Positions 5,879 through 10,740 of a stretch of 10,740 nucleotides of DNA are shown here, one piece after another. Where the stretch lies: contig NZ_JAJBUX010000029.1 of the NCBI RefSeq assembly GCF_020860125.1, positions 1-10,740 on the forward strand. Direction: 5' to 3'. Every line of letters begins with the position of its first letter. Position 1 is the first letter of the stretch. The notes under the pieces are model-generated. The model was not told where the DNA came from, ran no database searches, and saw only the letters and a program-made list of their open reading frames with translations. The translations under genes were made by a program, and so were the position numbers. The DNA comes from Cloacibacillus sp. (lineage in GTDB: Bacteria > Synergistota > Synergistia > Synergistales > Synergistaceae).

Positions 5879-7201
5879 TTAAATTACTGAAACATCACCG
5901 TTGAATTGTATATTTTCAGAAATCCCCCCGGTTATGAGTCCATCTTCTCTGTATTTAGCGGGTATTACAATAATTTCTTCGTTTATTTTCGCCGCGGCCT
6001 CCGCGGTGACCCGAATATAGTTGCGCGTGAGCCCCTTTGCCGCCGTGCCGTCGCTCTCCTCGGTAAGTATAGCGCACTCCCTGCCGATCCACCGCGAGCA
6101 AAAATCCTCATGGAGCTCCGCCGCCAGTTCCAGCGCCTCTGCGGCGCGCCGGTGCACCGCTTCGCTCCTCTGCTGTTCCATCGCGGCGGCGGGCGTACCC
6201 TCACGCGGCGAATATGGAAAGACGTGTACCTTGCCGAAACCCAGACCTCTTACGAAGTCGAGGCTGCGCCGGAAGGCCGCGTCATCCTCCGTGGGAAAGC
6301 CGACCATCAAGTCGGTGCTGATGTGCAGGCTGTCGCCGAGCACGCCGCGCGCGCGGGCGGCGATCTTCGCGAAGTCCGCCGCGCGGTAACCACGCTTCAT
6401 GGAGGAGAGCACGCCGTCGTCGCCGGACTGCAGCGGCATATGCAGATGTTCGCAGAAGGCGGGGCAGTCGGCGAGTGCGGCGAGCAGTTCGTCATTTACC
6501 GCGAAGGGCTCTATGGAGCCGAAGCGGAGCCTCTTTATCTTTGGCAGCGCGCCGATGCGGCGCACGAGCCGCGGCAGTTCGTCGTATAGTCCGAGGTGTA
6601 CGCCGGTGAGGACGATCTCCGGACAGCCGGACTCCGCTATCCGCCGTGCCTCGTCCACCGCCTCTGTCAGCGGGCGTGAGACCGGTTTGCCGCGCACACT
6701 GGGGACGATGCAGTATGAACAGTAGTGGTTGCAGCCTTCCTGCACCTTAAGAAAGGCGCGTGTATGAAGGCGCGGCCGGTCCAGCGTCAGGCCGTCCCAG
6801 ATATTTTCTTTTTCAATGCCGCCGTCCACCTCGACGCGCGGCGCGGTGCCCGCCAGCCTTTCGGCGACTAGTCCCGGCAGCCGGTGTTTGAGGCGGTTGC
6901 CGAGGACGATGTCTATGTCCAGTAGCTTTCGCTCCGCCTCCGTCATCTTCTGCGCGTAGCAGCCGCAGGCGGCGATCACTGCGCGCGGGTTTTCGCGGCG
7001 CGCGCGGCGGATCAATTTGTGGCATTTGCGGTCGGCGACAGCCGTTATCGTGCAGGTGACGATGACGACGATATCCGGCGACTCTTCGCCGCAGACCGCC
7101 CCCTCCGCCTCAAGCGCCGCGGCGATCGCCTCGCCCTCGTACTGGTTCGTGCGGCAGCCCTGTATAAATATCGAAAAATTTTTACCCGATAACCTTTGCA
7201 T
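5879..7201 (-). CDS. mtaB: tRNA t6A37 methylthiotransferase MtaB-type
   Basis: Radical-SAM enzyme that adds a methylthio group to C2 of N6-threonylcarbamoyladenosine at tRNA position 37, using two iron-sulfur clusters. About 440 residues. The N-terminal UPF0004 domain supplies Cys16 (GCRTNQYE), Cys50 (VTCTIT) and Cys81 (CGCYAQ). The radical-SAM CxxxCxxC is CNHYCSYC (Cys157, 161, 164). Further marks are VLTGVHLGLY, RFGSIEPF, HMPLQSGDDGVL and the C-terminal TRAM-like region with LTRNYIRVTAE. GCRTNQYE and TGVHLG point to MtaB (YqeV) rather than MiaB or RimO. Two ATGs are adjacent; I use 7201 because GGAG is 5 nt from it but only 2 nt from ATG 7204. It lies between two other units and its promoter is not clear: TTGTGC-17-GATAAT ends very close to the ribosome site. 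Confidence 0.9.
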   Translation of the reverse strand: MQRLSGKNFSIFIQGCRTNQYEGEAIAAALEAEGAVCGEESPDIVVIVTCTITAVADRKCHKLIRRARRENPRAVIAACGCYAQKMTEAERKLLDIDIVLGNRLKHRLPGLVAERLAGTAPRVEVDGGIEKENIWDGLTLDRPRLHTRAFLKVQEGCNHYCSYCIVPSVRGKPVSRPLTEAVDEARRIAESGCPEIVLTGVHLGLYDELPRLVRRIGALPKIKRLRFGSIEPFAVNDELLAALADCPAFCEHLHMPLQSGDDGVLSSMKRGYRAADFAKIAARARGVLGDSLHISTDLMVGFPTEDDAAFRRSLDFVRGLGFGKVHVFPYSPREGTPAAAMEQQRSEAVHRRAAEALELAAELHEDFCSRWIGRECAILTEESDGTAAKGLTRNYIRVTAEAAAKINEEIIVIPAKYREDGLITGGISENIQFNGDVSVI

Positions 7202-7252
7202 CATTACTCCATTATCCTATAGAAATTTCGCCGGCACAAGCAATGCGGCTGA

Positions 7253-7279
7253 TAAAAAATCCGCCTCTCTGCGAGGCGG
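7253..7279 (-). terminator. Intrinsic terminator after the C45 hydrolase-FGGY kinase operon
   Basis: Minus-strand CCGCCTC (7279-7273), loop GCAGA, GAGGCGG (7267-7261), then A and TTTTTT (7260-7253). The stem is perfect and begins about 8 bp after the kinase stop codon, separating this operon from mtaB. Confidence 0.92.
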
Positions 7280-7286
7280 TATGTGG

Positions 7287-8822
7287 TTAAATATTTCTTA
7301 TATTTCCCAGCCCTTCGAACAGCTCCTTCATCGGCCCCGCAAGCAGCCGCTGGCGCTCCTCGAAGGCCCGGCGGTAAACGGCGGCGTTCTTCGCGTCGGG
7401 TTCGAAACGGCCTCTGAAGGTGATCCACTGCCGCATCGTCTCCCCGATGTCCTCGATATCGCCGACGGCATAGGCCGCCACCGCGACGTCGGCCATCAGG
7501 CCGCCCTCGCTCCTCGTCGGAATGTTATATGCGCCGCCGAGGATATCCGCCTTGATCTGCGTCCAGAGCGGGCTCTTGCTGCCGCCCTCGGTGCCGATGA
7601 TCTCATTCAGGGGGATACCGCACTCGCGGTATATTTTTATCATCTGGGCGTACTCAAAGGCGATCGCCTCAAGGATCGAACGCCACATCGCGGCGCGGTC
7701 GCTTGCGCCGAAGAGCCCCGCGAATACTCCGCAGGCACCCGGCATATCAGGACCCGCGCCCTGTAAATAGGGGTAAAACAGAAGCCCGCGTGAACCGGCG
7801 GGGACATCGGCTGCGAGGGTGTCCATCTCTGCGTAGAACATCGGGTCTCCCGCGCGGTTGGCGACGCTGTCGCGGAACCAGCGCAGCGAAAGGCCGCCGG
7901 CGCGGATCATGCTCCAATAGAAATAAGAATCTTTAAGCGTGCCGGTGGCGAACATCATACCGGGGGCCACCGTGATGCGGCTGTCGGCCTCTGAAACGGC
8001 GACTGCGAATATCGAGGCGGTGCCGGCCACATCAGTGGCCAGCCCAGGCTCCAGCAGCCCGGAAGCGAGTGCCGACTGCATCGTATCGCCCGCGCCGGCG
8101 GCGATGGGGATACCAGAGGGAAGCCCCATCTTCTCCGCCTCTTCGGGGCAGAGGAATCCGACGATGTCCCAGGGCCTGACGATGCGCGGCAGTATCTCCA
8201 TCGGGATGCCGAGCGCCTTCATCTGCCGTTCTGACCAGTTGCGCGCCTTAGCGTCATAGCCGATGAGCCAGCCGGACATCGTCGCCCAGTCCAGAAAGGC
8301 CTCTCTCGCCGTCAGCCCCGCGAGCGTGCCGAGGACGAAGGGACCGTTATTTACGACCTTCACGGCGTTTTCGCGGAAGCCGGTGTATCTATTGAGGAAC
8401 CAGCGCAGGATCATCGGCGGCATAAATTCGTCGACGATGGCGTTTCCGCTCTCCTCGACCCAAACCGGCTCGACATTCTCGCGCACCCATTTTGCCTCGC
8501 CGCTGGCGCGGTTGTCGAGATAGGGGACGAACGGCATCACCGGCTGCCAGTTCTCGTCGATGCCGACGATGCCGCAGATAATGCCGCTGGCCGATATCGA
8601 GCGCACCTCGGCGGGATTGACCCCCGACTTGGCGAGGCACTCGCGCACGCCCTCACGGACGTTGTTGACGAAACAGTTGGCGTCCATCTCCGCCCAGCCG
8701 GGGCGCGGGTAGGATATCTTATTTTCCCTGTAGGCCTCGGCGACGCGTGTGGAATCGATGCTGTAGAGCGCCGTCTTGGTCCCCATCGTGCCGCAGTCGA
8801 AGGCGATGTAATATTTCCCCAT
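7287..8822 (-). CDS. FGGY-family carbohydrate kinase, substrate unknown
   Basis: A 511-residue sugar or polyol kinase of the FGGY family (actin-like ATPase fold), with normal family length. Seen in order: the N-terminal phosphate-1 motif DCGTMGTK (residues 9-16), YPRPGWAEMD (38-47), YLDNRAS (101-107), AAGAGDTM (241-248) with the probable catalytic base Asp246, DVAGTASIF (264-272, phosphate-2 type), FYPYLQGAGPDMPGACGVFAGL (349-370) and the adenosine-site GTEGGSKSPLW (410-420). It is nearest to the xylulokinase-like branch by eye, but the xylulokinase GQMHG sugar motif is replaced by GIICG (residues 80-84), so D-xylulose is doubtful. Its start is 6 nt after the stop of the C45 hydrolase, and its GAGG ribosome site lies inside that gene, so the two are coupled. 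A terminator follows. Confidence 0.87.
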   Translation of the reverse strand: MGKYYIAFDCGTMGTKTALYSIDSTRVAEAYRENKISYPRPGWAEMDANCFVNNVREGVRECLAKSGVNPAEVRSISASGIICGIVGIDENWQPVMPFVPYLDNRASGEAKWVRENVEPVWVEESGNAIVDEFMPPMILRWFLNRYTGFRENAVKVVNNGPFVLGTLAGLTAREAFLDWATMSGWLIGYDAKARNWSERQMKALGIPMEILPRIVRPWDIVGFLCPEEAEKMGLPSGIPIAAGAGDTMQSALASGLLEPGLATDVAGTASIFAVAVSEADSRITVAPGMMFATGTLKDSYFYWSMIRAGGLSLRWFRDSVANRAGDPMFYAEMDTLAADVPAGSRGLLFYPYLQGAGPDMPGACGVFAGLFGASDRAAMWRSILEAIAFEYAQMIKIYRECGIPLNEIIGTEGGSKSPLWTQIKADILGGAYNIPTRSEGGLMADVAVAAYAVGDIEDIGETMRQWITFRGRFEPDAKNAAVYRRAFEERQRLLAGPMKELFEGLGNIRNI

Positions 8823-8828
8823 TTTTGT

Positions 8829-9929
8829 CTAGCCCTCGCGCGGCTTGAGGATCTCTTTCATGTCGATCGGCGTCCACTCCTGCGCGCCGGGTATCTTGAA
8901 CCACAGCTCGTACCTTTCGGGGACGACCACCATCTGGTAGAGGGTGAGATCTGTCGTCGCTCCTAGCTCCTCGATCTTCGAATCCATGATGTCCATCATC
9001 ACCTTTTCGTTGATCGTGCCCTTGAAGTGCTTGGCGAGGGTGAGGAGGTTCTGGCGGCGTGTACGCGTCATCCAATAGGTCTTATCGTCGGGACGCGGAA
9101 GCCCCCAGGAAAATTCCGTAAAATGATTTGTCAGCACCGTGAGGCCGGGGCGGGAGTGCGATTCGCGACGCTTGACCTCGAAGACCGGCCATTCAAAGCA
9201 GCGGGCAGTCTGTCCGTCCGCGACGCCGACGATATATGCGAAGTTGGCCTTCGTAGTTTGGAAGCAGCTCTCGATCTCGTCGAGCGTCGAGCAGTCGAGC
9301 AGAAAGCTGAACAGCTCCGTCACCGCGGGGACGCGGCTGTCATACCAGAGCGCGCCGCCGGATGGCATGCCGTTGTTGAGCTCCAGAAAGATGCCCTTTT
9401 CGTTCATGCCGTTGACGGCATATATCTCCCCCGCGTAACCGAGCGTCGCCACCGCTAGCGAGCCGTCGCCTGGGTGGAAGCAGGCGAGAACGATATCCTC
9501 GTCAAATTCTTTGAACCACGGGAGGTAGTCGTAATTTCTTCCGTAAACGAGGGGGCCTTCGGCATAGTCGCCCCATACCGCGATGCCGGAACATTGCTGC
9601 GGCATGATGGTCATCGCGGCGATGACTTCGAGGGCGTTGACAAGTTTGAGCTCCTCAAGTGTCAGAGTTGAACCTTCGCTCATTCCGCGCAAAACCTCTT
9701 TGAACTTGTAGGGGTAATTGGCGTAGAACTTTTGCGCCTGCTGTTTCAGCCCCTGAGGGTCGGCGCTCTCCTTCATGATTCGGCCGCAGATGGCCCTTTC
9801 GTATATATCACGAAGCTCGACCGCCATCAGCGCGCCGTACTGGCGCCCCATTTCACGCCAGGTACCGTGCAGGTCAATGATATTAAGTTTGTCTTTCTTT
9901 ATCTTTGAACCTTTTTCAAAAGTTTCCAT
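8829..9929 (-). CDS. C45-family (acyl-CoA:6-APA acyltransferase-like) Ntn hydrolase
   Basis: A 366-residue protein of the C45 peptidase / penicillin acyltransferase-like family: precursors that cut themselves before a cysteine, which becomes the N-terminal nucleophile of the mature chain. The likely cleavage is Gln112-Cys113 in QQCSGIAVWG. Other marks are HGTWREMGRQYG (residues 20-32), GMSEGSTLTLEEL (82-94), GPLVYGRNYDYLPW just after the nucleophile, and GMNEKGIFLELNNG in the mature domain. Family members hydrolyse or transfer acyl groups on amide bonds, including peptides, N-acyl amino acids and beta-lactam precursors. No signal peptide is seen, so it acts in the cytoplasm. The start has GGGAGG 8 nt upstream. 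It is first in an operon with an FGGY kinase, which suggests, as inference only, release of a sugar- or polyol-like moiety that is then phosphorylated. Confidence 0.85.
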   Translation of the reverse strand: METFEKGSKIKKDKLNIIDLHGTWREMGRQYGALMAVELRDIYERAICGRIMKESADPQGLKQQAQKFYANYPYKFKEVLRGMSEGSTLTLEELKLVNALEVIAAMTIMPQQCSGIAVWGDYAEGPLVYGRNYDYLPWFKEFDEDIVLACFHPGDGSLAVATLGYAGEIYAVNGMNEKGIFLELNNGMPSGGALWYDSRVPAVTELFSFLLDCSTLDEIESCFQTTKANFAYIVGVADGQTARCFEWPVFEVKRRESHSRPGLTVLTNHFTEFSWGLPRPDDKTYWMTRTRRQNLLTLAKHFKGTINEKVMMDIMDSKIEELGATTDLTLYQMVVVPERYELWFKIPGAQEWTPIDMKEILKPREG

Positions 9930-9963
9930 AAAGTCAGCCTCCCATCGTTGCCTCTCATGTTAT

Positions 9964-9969
9964 ATTATA
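9964..9969 (-). promoter_or_regulatory. -10 element of the C45 hydrolase-kinase operon
   Basis: Minus-strand TATAAT (9969-9964) preceded by GTG, giving a start near 9957 and about a 28-nt leader before ATG 9929. No good -35 is present; the region 17-20 bp upstream is the conserved repeat end (minus-strand AATCAGCGGTTCCCT, 10000-9986), so the repeat overlaps the -35 position. Confidence 0.55.
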
Positions 9970-9985
9970 CACTGGTAGAGTTCTT

Positions 9986-10000
9986 AGGGAACCGCTGATT
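9986..10000. repeat. Second copy of the GGAACCGCYGATT repeat end
   Basis: AGGGAACCGCTGATT differs at two of 15 bases from 4909-4923. No matching inverted arm follows at the expected distance; instead a GCGCGC pair (10012-10017 with 10034-10039) surrounds a 16-nt loop. It lies between the divergent C45 operon and rsmG. The rest of 9930-10103 holds promoters only; no small gene is visible. Confidence 0.5.
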
Positions 10001-10103
10001 CTATGACCACGGCGCGCTGAGAGTGCCTATTTTGCGCGCGGCGTATATACGTCTCCCTGACAACGTCCATATTTACTAATTATCACAGCAACGGGGTGTT
10101 TTT

Positions 10104-10740
10104 ATGACAGAAAGCATTGCTTTCGAAGAGATAAATAAATATATCGGCGAAAATGAGGCGGGACTGCGTCAGTATGTCTCATTGCTGATCAAGGCCAACG
10201 AGCTGGCGCGGCTCACGGGGCCGTCGGACGAGGAGACGCTTTGGAACGGCCATATCATCGACTGCGCCTTTGCGCTGCCGCTGCTGCCGGCGCGCGGACG
10301 CGTGATCGACGTCGGCACGGGCGGCGGCCTTCCCGGCCTCGTCTGGGCGATTTGCCGCCCGGAGCTGCGGGTGATGCTGCTTGACAGTATCACCCGCAAA
10401 TGCGCCCAGGTGGAACGGATCGCCGCGCTGATGGGGCTCCGGAACGTCGAGGTCGTCTGTTCCCGCTCTGAGGACTACGCGAAAAAGAATCTGGAAAAGT
10501 TCGACGCGGCGGCGGCGCGCGCCGTCTGCGCCGCGGGGATACTCGCGGAATATCTCGCCCCCTTTGTAAAGACAAAGGGAAAACTCATCGCCTTTAAGGG
10601 GCCGAAGGCGCAGGAGGAGCTGGCGGCGGTCGGCAATAAATGGAAAACGCTTGGCCTGTCGCAGCCGCGTCTTGTCTCCTATGAGCTTGGCGAGATGAAG
10701 CGCTGCTTCGCGGTCTGGAATAAGGTGGGGCTGCTGCCGA
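10104..10740 (+). CDS. rsmG: 16S rRNA (guanine527-N7)-methyltransferase RsmG, 3' end cut by window edge
   Basis: S-adenosylmethionine-dependent enzyme (also called GidB) that makes m7G527 in 16S rRNA; loss in other bacteria gives low-level streptomycin resistance. 212 codons are visible of a usual 210-240, so nearly the whole protein is present. The N-terminal helices contain YVSLLIKANELARLTG (residues 24-39; cf. YxxLLxxWNxxxNLT), followed by HIIDC (50-54), the SAM-binding VIDVGTGGGLPGL (67-79), LLDSITRKC (92-100), and the family's AARAV (137-141) and LIAFKG (161-166) motifs. GGGGTG lies 5 nt before ATG 10104. A possible upstream promoter (CTGACA at about 10056-10061, 17 bp, TTATCA) has a poor -10. 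It is divergent from the C45 operon. Confidence 0.94.
   Translation, partial: MTESIAFEEINKYIGENEAGLRQYVSLLIKANELARLTGPSDEETLWNGHIIDCAFALPLLPARGRVIDVGTGGGLPGLVWAICRPELRVMLLDSITRKCAQVERIAALMGLRNVEVVCSRSEDYAKKNLEKFDAAAARAVCAAGILAEYLAPFVKTKGKLIAFKGPKAQEELAAVGNKWKTLGLSQPRLVSYELGEMKRCFAVWNKVGLLP

Noticed and set aside
7017..7766. 249-codon plus-strand frame
   Set aside because: Antisense to mtaB and the kinase and passes through the intrinsic terminator at 7253-7279.
7287..8822. Naming the kinase xylB (xylulokinase)
   Set aside because: Fold motifs agree, but the sugar-site GQMHG is replaced by GIICG and there is no xylose isomerase nearby; kept as FGGY kinase of unknown substrate.

Overview
This 10.7 kb window looks like ordinary chromosome from a G+C-rich, diderm, probably anaerobic bacterium. 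The LpxB-like glycosyltransferase and the remB-gyrB pair sit together, and the codon bias is strongly G/C at third positions. My best guess is Synergistota (Cloacibacillus/Synergistes-like), but that is inference from general gene content and no marker in the window proves it.

Layout. Positions 1-1960 (minus strand) hold a small remB-like DUF370 gene followed by gyrB, whose 3' end runs off the window. A compact divergent promoter with a perfectly palindromic TATAATTATA core separates remB from a plus-strand LpxB-like (GT19-type) glycosyltransferase at 2024-3211. Positions 3212-3811, between the convergent 3' ends of this gene and a class V aminotransferase (3812-4891, minus), hold no convincing gene. 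The space is filled by two palindrome-rich modules: a string of GC-rich hairpins (about 3224-3537) and a ~210-bp, multibranched inverted-repeat structure (3589-3798). The octamer ATAAATCG marks the outer ends and the internal junction of this composite.

From 4900 to 7204 (minus) there is a housekeeping block: mtaB (tRNA methylthiotransferase), then rpsU (ribosomal protein S21) translationally coupled to yqeY. A good sigma70-type promoter precedes rpsU and an intrinsic terminator follows yqeY. From 7253 to 9969 (minus) there is a two-gene operon: a C45-family (acyl-CoA:6-APA acyltransferase-like) Ntn hydrolase and an FGGY carbohydrate kinase, with its own -10 element and a clear terminator. 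The window ends in rsmG (16S rRNA m7G527 methyltransferase, plus), truncated by the window edge.

Functionally the window mixes information processing (gyrB, rpsU, yqeY, mtaB, rsmG), a probable envelope glycosyltransferase, and small-molecule metabolism (aminotransferase, C45 hydrolase plus kinase). I see no CRISPR array, tRNA, rRNA, transposase, phage gene or obvious defence system. The most unusual material is non-coding: the hairpin composite between convergent genes, a short GGAACCGCYGATT repeat found in two intergenic regions, and the symmetric bidirectional promoter. The C45 hydrolase/FGGY kinase pair is the most interesting protein-level observation, because its substrate cannot be read from the sequence.
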